The notes under the pieces were generated by a model, which was not told where the DNA came from, did no database searches, and was given only the letters and a program-made list of their open reading frames with translations. Positions 33,851 through 42,530 of a DNA stretch of 48,343 bases are shown one piece after another (the stretch's first letter is position 1; each line of letters begins with the position of its first letter). The stretch is from an uncultured Chromatiaceae bacterium (GTDB taxonomy: Bacteria; Pseudomonadota; Gammaproteobacteria; Tenderiales; Tenderiaceae), in the NCBI GenBank assembly GCA_947259785.1, contig CAMYNQ010000007.1:1-48343 (forward strand). Reading direction: 5' to 3'. The position numbers and the translations under genes are program-made.

Positions 33851-35827
33851 ATGGAACACGGTTATTTAAATGAAATTCTAATTCTGTTTGCAGTCGCGGT
33901 GGCGGTTGTGGGCAGTTGTCTGCATTTTAAGTTGCCACCGATACTTGGTTATCTCGCCATTGGTGTGATGGTTGGGCCTTATGGTTTTGCAATTGTTGCG
34001 GATACGGAACACACCCGTGCGCTGGCTGAGTTTGGTGTAGTGTTTCTGCTGTTTACCATCGGTCTTGAGTTTTCGCTTTCGAACCTAATACACATTCGCG
34101 GCGCGGTGTTGGGGCTGGGCGGTGCACAGGTGATTGGTACAACAGCAATCGTCACCTTTGTTGCCAGTCATCTGGGGATGAGCCTTGAGGCTGCCCTGGT
34201 GTTGGGTGGCATAGTTGCTATGTCGTCAACGGCGCTGGTGATCAAACAGATGACCGATCAGGTCGAGTTGCATACGCGCCATGGTCGTAATGCGGTAGGC
34301 ATCCTACTGTTTCAGGACTTGATGGTGATCCCGTTCCTTATCCTGGTCTCAACGCCCGCTGTTATTAATGGCGACGGCGCAAGCTACACTGTGTTGATTG
34401 CCTTTGCTGAAGGCGCGTTGGCGCTGGTGCTGATCTTTGTGCTGGGGCGCTGGGTGTTGCGGCCAATGTTTCACCTGGTGGCCAGATACAGGTCGATGGA
34501 GTTATTCACCCTGACGGCGCTGATGATCACCCTGGGTGCCGCCTGGATCACTCATCAACTAGGCTTGTCGCTGGCCTTGGGCGCCTTTGTTGCGGGTATG
34601 ATGCTGGGCGAGACCGAGTTTCGGCATCAAATAGAGGCCGAGATCCGCCCCTTCCGTGACATTTTGTTGGGGCTGTTTTTTATTACCATTGGCATGCTCT
34701 TCAATATTCAGTTGTTGCCAGAAATCTGGCAGTGGGTGTTGCTGACCCTAGCAACCTTGATTGTCTTTAAGATGCTGTTCATTACCCTGTTATGCCGCGT
34801 CGCCAAGTGGGATATGGCCGTCTCTCTGCGTACAGGTTTAGTCTTGGCACATGGTGGTGAGTTTGGTTTTGCGATTCTGACATTGGCGCTAGCTGGCGGA
34901 ATGATTCCTCAGGAGTACGGTCAGGTTGTTCTGGCGGCATTGCTGATCAGCATGGGTTTGGCGCCGCTGATTATCCGTTATAACGGCCGCCTGGTAGCCA
35001 GGCTGATGCCGCAGCGGGCCAGCGAAAGCAAACAGACCATCAAGGAGCGCGTTGAGAACACTGCCCATGGTCTGGAGAATCACATCATCCTGTCTGGTTA
35101 CGGTCGTATTGGTCAGAATATCGCTCACATGCTTAAGGAAGAAGGCTTTGAGTATGTCGCCCTGGAACTCGATCCTGTGTTGGTGCAAAACGCAGTCAAG
35201 GCCAAAGAACCTGTCAGTTATGGTGACTCGACCAGCCTTGAACTATTGCATGCTGCTGGTTTGGCGCGAGCCGCTGCCCTGGTGGTCAGTGTCGAGGACC
35301 CAGCCACGGCCCTGAAGATCCTCAAGCAGGTACGCAGTGCCAATGCTGATATCCCGGTGCTGGTACGTACCGCCGATGAAAGTCATATGCAGGAGCTAAT
35401 GGAGGCCGGTGCCAGCGAGGTGGTACCGGAAACGCTGGAGGCCAGCCTGATGATGGCGTCTAATCTTTTATTCATGCTCAAGGTGCCGCCATCCAGGGTG
35501 CTCCATAAAATCCGCGACGTGCGTAATCAACGTTACGAAACCTTCCGCCATCTTTTTCCTGGCGGAGAAGTGTCATCGACATCGTGGGTTGATAATGAAG
35601 AACACATGCGTGCAGTTGAACTGAATGATGCGAGTTGGGCAAGCAAGCATAAAGTCGGAGAGCTTGGGTTGGAACAGTACGATGTAAAACTGCTGGCCTT
35701 GCTGCATGAAGGTAAGCGAATTTCACGACCGGATGCCAATATGCAACTCTGCGCCAGCGACACCCTGATATTAAGCGGTGCACCATCGTCGCTGGAGCAG
35801 GCTGAAAAGAGTCTTATCAGTCGTTAG
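33851..35827 (+). CDS. Monovalent cation:proton antiporter of the KefB/KefC (CPA2) type
   Basis: The 658-residue inner-membrane protein has about a dozen membrane segments in residues 1-390, beginning ILFAVAVAVVGSCLHFKLPP and including FQDLMVIPFLILV, where the paired acidic residue lies. From residue 411 a cytosolic RCK/TrkA-N domain follows (LSGYGRIGQNIAHMLKEEG, a GxGxxG nucleotide site, then GDSTSLELLHAAGL), and a TrkA-C domain ends the protein (about 575-655). It probably exchanges potassium or sodium for protons under nucleotide control. No KefF/KefG ancillary gene adjoins it, so glutathione gating is uncertain. A gap of 104 bases separates it from tadA. Confidence 0.93.
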   Translation: MEHGYLNEILILFAVAVAVVGSCLHFKLPPILGYLAIGVMVGPYGFAIVADTEHTRALAEFGVVFLLFTIGLEFSLSNLIHIRGAVLGLGGAQVIGTTAIVTFVASHLGMSLEAALVLGGIVAMSSTALVIKQMTDQVELHTRHGRNAVGILLFQDLMVIPFLILVSTPAVINGDGASYTVLIAFAEGALALVLIFVLGRWVLRPMFHLVARYRSMELFTLTALMITLGAAWITHQLGLSLALGAFVAGMMLGETEFRHQIEAEIRPFRDILLGLFFITIGMLFNIQLLPEIWQWVLLTLATLIVFKMLFITLLCRVAKWDMAVSLRTGLVLAHGGEFGFAILTLALAGGMIPQEYGQVVLAALLISMGLAPLIIRYNGRLVARLMPQRASESKQTIKERVENTAHGLENHIILSGYGRIGQNIAHMLKEEGFEYVALELDPVLVQNAVKAKEPVSYGDSTSLELLHAAGLARAAALVVSVEDPATALKILKQVRSANADIPVLVRTADESHMQELMEAGASEVVPETLEASLMMASNLLFMLKVPPSRVLHKIRDVRNQRYETFRHLFPGGEVSSTSWVDNEEHMRAVELNDASWASKHKVGELGLEQYDVKLLALLHEGKRISRPDANMQLCASDTLILSGAPSSLEQAEKSLISR

Positions 35828-36015
35828 GGGAGGGTGGCTAGTTTGGTGGTCAAACCCTGTTAGTTGACGCAATATTTTTCGAGCGAAATATCGGTGTTGC
35901 AGACTCACGCAGTTAGTTATTTATACAGGTTTAAAGTCGTTATTATCTTGCTGTTGTATGCTTTATAAATGGCTAATAAAACTTTCAAAAAAAAGCGTGT
36001 TGAGGAATTACTTAA

Positions 36016-37132
36016 GGAACCTCTGAACAAGCTGCCCAAATTGCTTTAAATACCTAAAAACAAGTGATTCTGCCCCAGTTGTTGTGTACTTTCTGCCCAT
36101 CGGGCAGATTTTAGGCGCAATATGCCTATGCAATCGCGAGTTCCTTCCTCGCCATGTACAAGTTCGACAATGCAAACAAAGTAAAAACCTGTTCTGCATT
36201 TTTTGTCAGCCCTTTGTAGCGAACTTTACGATAGCCCCATAAGTGCTTCACCACCCCAAAGGCATGTTCAACACGAGCCCGTGTTCGATTGCTCTTACGA
36301 TTGAATGAGCGATCCGCACAATTAAGCTTTTTGCCTCGTTTGACTTTGCGATTGATGCGCCATTCCATGCCTTGCGCTTCGCTCGCCTCTTTGCGCGCTT
36401 GAGAGGCATAGGCTTTGTCGCCATACAGCACGGTTTCTTCGCCATGAATGAGCTCATCGACCACAACAGAATCATGTACTGATGCATCCGTGACGACTAT
36501 GCTATGCACTCGGCCTTGGGTATCGGTCCCTATGTGCGTCTTCATACCGAAGTACCACTGATTGCCTTTCTTCGTTTGTTTCATGTCAGGGTCACGTTGG
36601 CGGTCTTTGTTTTTCGTTGAACTCGGTGCCGATATGATGCTGGCATCCACAATGGTACCTTCGCTGAGAATCAAGCCCTGGTCTGACATATATTGCTCCG
36701 CGACTTGGAACAGTATTTTGGTCAACTCATGCTTCTCAAGAAAGTGGCGAAAGCGCAGGATCGTGCTTTCATCAGGGATGCTATCCAAGGTAATTTGGGC
36801 AAAACGGCGCATGGCTTCTATGTCATACAGGCTATCCTCCATTGCCGGATCACTGAGCTGATACCACTGTTGCATGAAGTAAATCCGCAACATCGTTTCA
36901 AGCGCCATCGGCGGACGACCATTGCCTGCCTTTGGGTAATGCTTACGGATGGGTTTAAGCAGCAACTTCCAAGGCAAGATCGTATCCATTTCGGACAAGA
37001 ACTTTTCCTTGCGGGTCGTTTTCTTCTTTGACTGATATTCCAGGTCTGAAAAACTGCTTTGTTTCATCTCGCCATGCTCAATTTATTGCTTGATCAGATT
37101 ATCTCAAATTCTGGGACTTATGCAGAGGTTCC
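36016..37132 (-). mobile_element. IS5-family insertion sequence with TTAA target duplication
   Basis: Terminal inverted repeats read GGAACCTCTGAACAAG at the left (36016) and, on the other strand, GGAACCTCTGCATAAG at the right (ending 37132). The 4-bp direct repeat TTAA flanks both ends (36012-36015, 37133-37136), fitting the YTAR target preference of the IS5 group. The 1117-base length is close to IS5-group norms. Confidence 0.93.
36126..37067 (-). CDS. IS5-family transposase
   Basis: The 313-residue protein is intact. It has the N-terminal DUF772-like domain (GRPPMALETMLRIYFMQQWY) and the DDE core: TIVDASIISAPSSTKN, YGDKAYAS and the YREK-type RARVEHAFGVVKHLWGYRK. No frameshift is seen, so the element may be mobile. 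Transcription runs against the kefB/C-type gene upstream. Confidence 0.95.
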   Translation of the reverse strand: MKQSSFSDLEYQSKKKTTRKEKFLSEMDTILPWKLLLKPIRKHYPKAGNGRPPMALETMLRIYFMQQWYQLSDPAMEDSLYDIEAMRRFAQITLDSIPDESTILRFRHFLEKHELTKILFQVAEQYMSDQGLILSEGTIVDASIISAPSSTKNKDRQRDPDMKQTKKGNQWYFGMKTHIGTDTQGRVHSIVVTDASVHDSVVVDELIHGEETVLYGDKAYASQARKEASEAQGMEWRINRKVKRGKKLNCADRSFNRKSNRTRARVEHAFGVVKHLWGYRKVRYKGLTKNAEQVFTLFALSNLYMARKELAIA

Positions 37133-37248
37133 TTAAGTTTGGCAAGTTTGCCGAATCATTTTCAAGATGTATGTACTGCCTTTCAAAAAGTCTTGAGCCT
37201 TAATCCAAATATGGCTGAAGTGTATTTTGAGCTTGGCCAAGCTCAACT

Positions 37249-38820
37249 TCACTGATTGAGGGTGAAACAGTTTATTTCCTTAATTAAACTCTCCACCGCA
37301 TCATCCCGGCCACTATCAATCGAGATAATCTGATTGGCTTCATCTTCTGTCAGCGGTTGTTCTGTTTTTAGCTGGTGTTCCAGTACTTCAATAGTGGCCT
37401 CTGAGGCATCTTTGCCCGTTGCCTGTCGTTCAGTAATCCATTGCTGCAGCAGTGCTGCATCGGCGTGAAAGTGGAGGATGACAAACGGCACTCCTAGTTC
37501 CTGGGCCAGATCATGAAACAGTTGTCGTTGTTGACGTTTTAAAAAGGTGGCATCGACGATGCTGCTGTAACCGGCCTGTATGATGTGGCGGGAAAGCTCG
37601 ATCAGCTGTTGGTAGGTTTGTTGGCTGGCCGATTGAGTGTAGATGCCTTGGCCGGTATCTGATTGGCTTTTGCTTTCGGCACTTAGGCCAAATAGACGTT
37701 TGCGTTCTACATCAGAGCGCAGCCGGATCATGCCAAAGTGTTCCAGCAGTGGTTGGCTTAGGGTGGTTTTTCCTGAGCCGGAGACGCCGTGGGCGATATA
37801 GAGCGTGGTGTGTTTGGGCTGGGTGAAGGTTTCTGCCAGTTGGCTGTAGTCGCGGTATTGTTGCAGGCTCTGTTGTTGTTCGGTTTTTGTGAGGCCAGGT
37901 TGGCTGTGGCGGATGATGGCGACCTTGGCCCGTACCAGGGCGCGGTAGACTTGGTAAAACTGTAGTAGTGCCAGTCCGGCGTAGTCGCCCGTGTGTTGTA
38001 GGTAACGATCAAGCAGCCGAGCCGCCAAGTCGGGCCGCTGACGGTCGATCAGGTCCATGCTGGTGAAGGCAATTTCGCTGATGACGTCGATCCAGCGGAA
38101 GTTGTCGTTGAATTCGATGCAGTCGAACACTGTGACCTTGTCGTCGATCAGGGTGATGTTGGCCAGATGCATGTCGCCGTGGCAGTTGCGGATGAAACCT
38201 AGTTGCTTGCGTTGCTCGAATAGGTGTTTGAGCTTGTCGAAACTTGTTTGGCTCCATTGTTCTAACTGTTTTAGTCGCGCCAGCTCGTGAGTAGCTTGTA
38301 TGCGTGGTCGAATTTGTTGAAAGTTTTCCTCTACTGGTTGCCAGACTGCCTCGGCAGTGCCGAAGGGGCTGTCCTCGGTGGCGGTTTCAATCTGCTGATG
38401 AAAGTTGGCGACAGTGTCAGCTAGTTGGTCGATGTGATCGCAGCTTAGCTTGTCTTGCTGTAGCAGTATGTCGAGCTGTTGTTGTGGGTCGAACTGGTGC
38501 ATTTTGACGGCGTATTCAAATATCTCACCACTGCCATTGATCTCAGGCTGTTCGGCTGTGCCTGTCAGACTTACTACATCAAGATAAAGTTCAGGTGCCA
38601 GGCGCTGATTGAGTTGTAGTTCCTGTTCACAATAATATTTTCTTTGCTCAAGGCTGGAAAAATCGAGAAAGCCGAGATTGACCGGTTTTTTGATTTTGTA
38701 GGCATAGCTACCGGTCAGAATAATCCAGGATATGTGGGTTTCAAACAGCCTGATCTCAGTGACAGGGTGGTTATAGGCCTGTGGTTGTTGCAGGGCAGTG
38801 ATGAGCTTGGTTTCAGTCAT
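37249..38820 (-). CDS. Fusion of APH-like kinase domain and AAA/zeta-type P-loop domain
   Basis: The 523-residue cytoplasmic protein joins two nucleotide-binding domains. Residues 1-335 resemble aminoglycoside phosphotransferase-fold kinases (catalytic loop HGDMHLAN at 214-221, metal-binding D233 in FDCIEFND). Residues 337-523 hold an AAA_33 P-loop domain with Walker A GVSGSGKT at 345-352, a RLRSDVERKRLFG segment and VDATFLKR. This fusion is widespread and conserved in proteobacteria; the substrate is unknown, and nothing in the sequence shows antibiotic resistance. It overlaps the end of the TPR-like remnant by seven bases and has its own start region divergent from the next gene. Confidence 0.88.
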   Translation of the reverse strand: MTETKLITALQQPQAYNHPVTEIRLFETHISWIILTGSYAYKIKKPVNLGFLDFSSLEQRKYYCEQELQLNQRLAPELYLDVVSLTGTAEQPEINGSGEIFEYAVKMHQFDPQQQLDILLQQDKLSCDHIDQLADTVANFHQQIETATEDSPFGTAEAVWQPVEENFQQIRPRIQATHELARLKQLEQWSQTSFDKLKHLFEQRKQLGFIRNCHGDMHLANITLIDDKVTVFDCIEFNDNFRWIDVISEIAFTSMDLIDRQRPDLAARLLDRYLQHTGDYAGLALLQFYQVYRALVRAKVAIIRHSQPGLTKTEQQQSLQQYRDYSQLAETFTQPKHTTLYIAHGVSGSGKTTLSQPLLEHFGMIRLRSDVERKRLFGLSAESKSQSDTGQGIYTQSASQQTYQQLIELSRHIIQAGYSSIVDATFLKRQQRQLFHDLAQELGVPFVILHFHADAALLQQWITERQATGKDASEATIEVLEHQLKTEQPLTEDEANQIISIDSGRDDAVESLIKEINCFTLNQ

Positions 38821-38942
38821 GATTATATTATTATGGCAAAGGCCAAAGGCGAGGCAAGGGTGATTTCTCTAACAAACTAAAAATGCTGAATTTTTCGCCT
38901 TGATCTGGCACTATATTGGGCAGATTCATCCAGGTTAACGTA

Positions 38943-39449
38943 GTGTCCATATATTCGCTTGAAAAATTGATCTCAGAAACCCGTCGCATTGCGCGGGACT
39001 ATCGCAATGCCACCGGCAAACCGCTGGGTGGTGTCAGTGGTGAAATCGCCCATTTTGATGCCTGCCATAATCTGGGGCTTGAGCCCGTGCCTGCGGGTAC
39101 CCAGGGCGGTTATGATGCCATTGGTCGTGGCTCGCGTGAGGGCAAGAAGATCCAGATCAAGGGCCGTGTTATTTTCGACGAGGAAAAGGCGGGGCAGCGC
39201 ATCGGTCAGCTTAAAGTCGAGCAGGAATGGGATAGTGTGGTGTTGGTTTTGATGGATGAAAACTTCGAGCCTTTTGAAATCTATGAAGCTGACCGCGAAG
39301 ATATCATCGAGGCACAGGAAGCCAGTCAAAGTAAACGCGCCAAGCGTGGGGCTATGTCCGTTGCCAAATTCAAGGCCATTAGCCAGCTGGCCTGGACCCG
39401 TGAGTTTGGTGAAGAAGACGAGGTTTGGGATAACCAGTCAGGTTCCTGA
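38943..39449 (+). CDS. Conserved hypothetical protein with PD-(D/E)XK-like motif
   Basis: I choose GTG 38943 with CAGG about ten bases upstream, giving 168 residues; a TTG at 38916 adds nine. The central part GGYDAIGRGSREGKKIQIKG has the spacing of a PD-(D/E)XK nuclease core (Asp, then QxK), followed by strands (WDSVVLVLMDENFEPFEIY) that could complete the fold. The C-terminal segment (RGAMSVAKFKAISQLAWTRE) is basic and helical. I recognise it as a conserved hypothetical type rather than a named restriction enzyme; no methylase is nearby. It lies 28 bases before the helicase gene and may be co-transcribed with it. Confidence 0.75.
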   Translation: MSIYSLEKLISETRRIARDYRNATGKPLGGVSGEIAHFDACHNLGLEPVPAGTQGGYDAIGRGSREGKKIQIKGRVIFDEEKAGQRIGQLKVEQEWDSVVLVLMDENFEPFEIYEADREDIIEAQEASQSKRAKRGAMSVAKFKAISQLAWTREFGEEDEVWDNQSGS

Positions 39450-39477
39450 GTTTGTCAGTTCTTACTAATTTCTAATC

Positions 39478-41421
39478 ATGTCATTCGAAACATCCGCTGA
39501 AGTACTCTCGCTTGAGGGCGCCATGGGCCGTTGCATTGACGGCTTTTTGCCGCGCCAGCAACAGCAAGAAATGGCCGCGGCGGTTGAAGCGGCGATCAAA
39601 GATTACAAAGTCCTGGTTTGTGAAGCCGGCACCGGTACTGGTAAGACCTTTGCCTATCTGGTGCCGGCATTGCTATCGGGGCAAAAAGTGATTGTTTCCA
39701 CCGGCACCAAGAATCTTCAGGACCAGCTGTTTCAGAAAGATTTGCCGCTGGTGCGCAAAGCGTTGCAAGTGCCGATGCAAACAGCCTTACTCAAGGGTCG
39801 CAGCAATTATCTGTGTCTCTATCGTTTAACGGTTGCAGAAGAAGAGGGTCGGCTAGCCTCGCGCGAAATGGTGCATCAACTGCGCAGCGTGCGTGAATGG
39901 GCTGGGGGTACGAATAGCGGTGATATCACCGAGCTAATGGATATTGGCGAAGACTCGCCGCTGTGGCCGTTAGTGACTTCGACGGCGGATAATTGCCTGG
40001 GTTCTGATTGTCCCTGTTTTGATGACTGCCATGTGAGTAAGGCGCGACGTGAGGCCCAAAATGCCGATGTGGTGGTGATTAATCATCACTTGTTGATGGC
40101 GGATATGGTGTTGCGTGAAGATGGTTTTGGTGAGCTGTTGCCAAGTGCCAATGCCTATATCATCGATGAAGCACACCAGTTGCCTGAGATCGCCACCAAT
40201 TTTTTTGGCCAGAATCTGAGCGGTCGTCAGTTGCTTGATCTGGCCAAGGATACGGTGGCTGAATTTCACAGCAGTGCTGCGGATAACAAAAAACTACTCA
40301 CCTGTGCGGATAAGCTGGAATACGCGGTGCGTGATTTTAGGTTGGCATTGGGCAATGATGGTCAACGTAAACCCTGGGCGCAACTGCGTGGCGACAACAA
40401 GGTTGTCGAGCAGTTGCAGGTGATGAAAGATGTGCTTCAGTTGCTGCAAGAGCAACTGGATGGTCAGGCTGAGCGGAGCAAGGGCCTGGAGAACTGCCTC
40501 GAACGCTGTAATGCCTTGTTATTCAGAATCGGCCTTTTTATTGGTGAAGAAACAGCCGATCAGGTTTATTGGGTTGATATTTACAGTCGTAGTTTTGTGC
40601 TTTGTTGCACGCCCTTGAATGTGGCTGAGGCGTTTCAGAAACGGATGCAGGAACAAAAGGCGGCCTGGATATTTACCTCAGCAACCCTAGCGGTGAATGG
40701 TGGCTTTGATCACTATGCCGATCAACTGGGTTTGCACGATGCGCAAACAGCCTTGTGGGATAGTCCCTTCGACTATCGTAGTCATGCCTTGTTTTATGCC
40801 CCGCCGGATATGCCCGAGCCCAATAATCCTGCCTATGTCGAGGCGGTGGTTGCAGCGGCCTTGCCGGTGTTGGAAGCTTCACGTGGTCGCGCCTTTCTGT
40901 TGTTTACGAGTCATCGATCTTTAAAGCAGGCAGCTGAGTTGTTGCAAGGCAAGATTGATTACCCAATGCTGGTTCAGGGTGAATATCCGCGCAATGAGCT
41001 GCTGCGCCGTTTTCGTGAAAAGGGTGATGCGGTGCTGTTGGGAACAGGCAGTTTCTGGGAAGGGATTGATGTCCGTGGTGAGGCGCTGTCCTGCGTCATC
41101 ATCGATAAACTGCCATTTGCCGCACCCGATGATCCGGTGCTCCAGGCCAGGGCTGATGCGCTGCGAGCCAAGGGGGGGAATCCATTTATGGACTATCAGG
41201 TGCCCCAAGCGGTCATCACCCTGAAACAGGGGGTCGGGCGTTTGATTCGTGATTACAGTGATCGAGGCGTGATGGTCGTGTGTGATCCGCGCCTGACCAG
41301 CAAACCCTATGGCAAGGTCTTTCTTAATAGCCTGCCGCCGATGCTGCGAACTCGGAAATTAGAGCTGGTGCAGCGCTTCTTTGTGGCGGAAGCCAAGGCG
41401 CGCACTGCAGGATCAGCCTAG
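39478..41421 (+). CDS. yoaA: DinG/YoaA-family ATP-dependent DNA helicase
   Basis: The 647-residue protein has the Walker A GTGTGKT at 51-57, the DEAH box at 230-233 (YIIDEAHQLPE) and the C-terminal motif VI region (QGVGRLIRDYSDRG). Four cysteines (C113, C173, C178 or C180, C184) in the position typical of XPD-like helicases should bind a 4Fe-4S cluster. Length and motif order fit YoaA better than the longer DinG. Such helicases unwind 5'-3' and act in replication repair; YoaA works with the polymerase chi subunit in Escherichia coli. Confidence 0.93.
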   Translation: MSFETSAEVLSLEGAMGRCIDGFLPRQQQQEMAAAVEAAIKDYKVLVCEAGTGTGKTFAYLVPALLSGQKVIVSTGTKNLQDQLFQKDLPLVRKALQVPMQTALLKGRSNYLCLYRLTVAEEEGRLASREMVHQLRSVREWAGGTNSGDITELMDIGEDSPLWPLVTSTADNCLGSDCPCFDDCHVSKARREAQNADVVVINHHLLMADMVLREDGFGELLPSANAYIIDEAHQLPEIATNFFGQNLSGRQLLDLAKDTVAEFHSSAADNKKLLTCADKLEYAVRDFRLALGNDGQRKPWAQLRGDNKVVEQLQVMKDVLQLLQEQLDGQAERSKGLENCLERCNALLFRIGLFIGEETADQVYWVDIYSRSFVLCCTPLNVAEAFQKRMQEQKAAWIFTSATLAVNGGFDHYADQLGLHDAQTALWDSPFDYRSHALFYAPPDMPEPNNPAYVEAVVAAALPVLEASRGRAFLLFTSHRSLKQAAELLQGKIDYPMLVQGEYPRNELLRRFREKGDAVLLGTGSFWEGIDVRGEALSCVIIDKLPFAAPDDPVLQARADALRAKGGNPFMDYQVPQAVITLKQGVGRLIRDYSDRGVMVVCDPRLTSKPYGKVFLNSLPPMLRTRKLELVQRFFVAEAKARTAGSA

Positions 41422-41552
41422 ACGCATATTTCTCCCAAATGTAGACAATTGTTAAGTCATCTTCTAGCCACTCAAGCATCTATGCATCAGGGTCGATATT
41501 CATATTGAAGGGTGTAGTTCCCACTAATGGGAGATTGCAAAGGAGATCAGCC

Positions 41553-41690
41553 ATGATGAGCTTAATTGTTGAAGCAGTTGTGATTGCCTTTTGCGTCGGC
41601 GGTGCAGCAGGCGCTGTTGTAACAATGCATTTATTGCATAACACCAAAACGGCCGACGCTAAGGTTCAACCCCAGCGTTACGTCAAATAA
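41553..41690 (+). CDS. 45-residue single-span membrane protein
   Basis: ATG 41553 follows an excellent ribosome site AAAGGAG (41539-41545) by seven bases. The peptide has one Gly/Ala-rich membrane segment (IVEAVVIAFCVGGAAGAVVT) and a short basic tail (KVQPQRYVK). An intrinsic terminator 21 bases past the stop isolates it as a single-gene unit. I recognise no family. The clear start signal and own terminator make a real gene likely. Confidence 0.65.
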   Translation: MMSLIVEAVVIAFCVGGAAGAVVTMHLLHNTKTADAKVQPQRYVK

Positions 41691-41711
41691 TAAACGATGA
41701 ATTTTTACTGT

Positions 41712-41741
41712 CGCCGGTAATTCTACCGGCGCGGTTTTTTT
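41712..41741 (+). terminator. Intrinsic terminator after the 45-residue membrane protein
   Basis: CGCCGGTA (41712-41719) and TACCGGCG (41724-41731) form a perfect 8-bp stem with the tetraloop ATTC, followed by CGG and a run of seven T. Confidence 0.9.
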
Positions 41742-41831
41742 GCCTGTAAATCTTTCCTTTATTGAGTCTTTTATTCCATTTATCATGTGCTTGGATAAGT
41801 TAATTATTAACCACAAGTTCTGGAACCCGAT

Positions 41832-42515
41832 TTGAATATTCTGGCAATTGAAACTTCGACCCAGGCCTGTTCAGCCGCATTGCTATGTAACGGAGAAATA
41901 CTGCAGCGTTATCAGGTTGCACCACGCGGCCATGGTGATTTGATCTTGCCTATGATCGATGAGTTGATGTCAGTTGCAGGTTTAAGCCCGGCTCAGCTCA
42001 GTGCGGTAGCCTTTGGCCGTGGCCCAGGGGCCTTTACCGGGGTGCGTATTGCTACTAGCGTCGCTCAGGGAATTGCCTTTGGCGCAGACCTGCCGGTTGT
42101 GCCGGTATCAAGCCTTGCAGCACTTGCTCAGGCCGGCTTCCGACACAAGGGATATCAGGCCGTGTTGTGTGCCGTTGATGCCCGCATGGGTGAGATTTAT
42201 TGGGGTGCTTATCAGATAGAGCAAGGAGTGGTATCGTTGCTGTCAGGCGAGCATGTCTGTCGTCCTGAGCTTGCGCCTCTGCCACCTGGACCTAGTCAGT
42301 GGTATGGAATGGGCAGTGGTTGGCAGGAATACGCTGAGTGTTTGAACGAGCGGTTTTTGTTGCGGCCCGATAGTGATGATGCAAGTTGCTTGGCCCGGGC
42401 GGAAGAGGTGGCTGTGCTGGCTCAGCATGCCTTTGAGCATGGTCAGGCCGTCTCAGTTGAACAGGCAATGCCGGTTTATCTACGTGATAATGTAGCTAAA
42501 AAAAGTCATAAATAA
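41832..42515 (+). CDS. tsaB: tRNA threonylcarbamoyladenosine biosynthesis protein TsaB
   Basis: The 227-residue protein starts at TTG with NILAIETSTQACSAALL, the ASKHA-fold N-terminus of TsaB/YeaZ, followed by the family segment FGRGPGAFTGVRIATSVAQG. It is the scaffold that activates TsaD and, with TsaE, makes t6A37 on ANN-decoding tRNAs. It lacks metal-binding catalytic histidines, as expected for TsaB. It is 15 bases before cpdA, so the two are probably co-transcribed. Confidence 0.95.
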   Translation: MNILAIETSTQACSAALLCNGEILQRYQVAPRGHGDLILPMIDELMSVAGLSPAQLSAVAFGRGPGAFTGVRIATSVAQGIAFGADLPVVPVSSLAALAQAGFRHKGYQAVLCAVDARMGEIYWGAYQIEQGVVSLLSGEHVCRPELAPLPPGPSQWYGMGSGWQEYAECLNERFLLRPDSDDASCLARAEEVAVLAQHAFEHGQAVSVEQAMPVYLRDNVAKKSHK

Positions 42516-42530
42516 CAACAGAAGCTTAAT

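Larger units (their letters stand above)
35958..37255 (+). pseudogene. Short TPR-like reading frame interrupted by an IS5-family element
   Basis: From ATG 35958 a frame reads MLYKWLIKLSKKSVLRNYL and is cut at 36015. After removal of the element and one TTAA copy it continues in the same frame from 37137 to the TGA at 37253-37255, with a tail TAFQKVLSLNPNMAEVYFEL followed by GQAQLH that matches a tetratricopeptide repeat. The rejoined product would be 58 residues, probably itself a remnant of a longer TPR gene. The last bases overlap the convergent APH/AAA gene. Confidence 0.5.

Noticed and set aside
37249-38820. Aminoglycoside resistance gene
   Set aside because: The APH fold is shared by many kinases, and this APH/AAA fusion is a conserved chromosomal protein with no resistance context.
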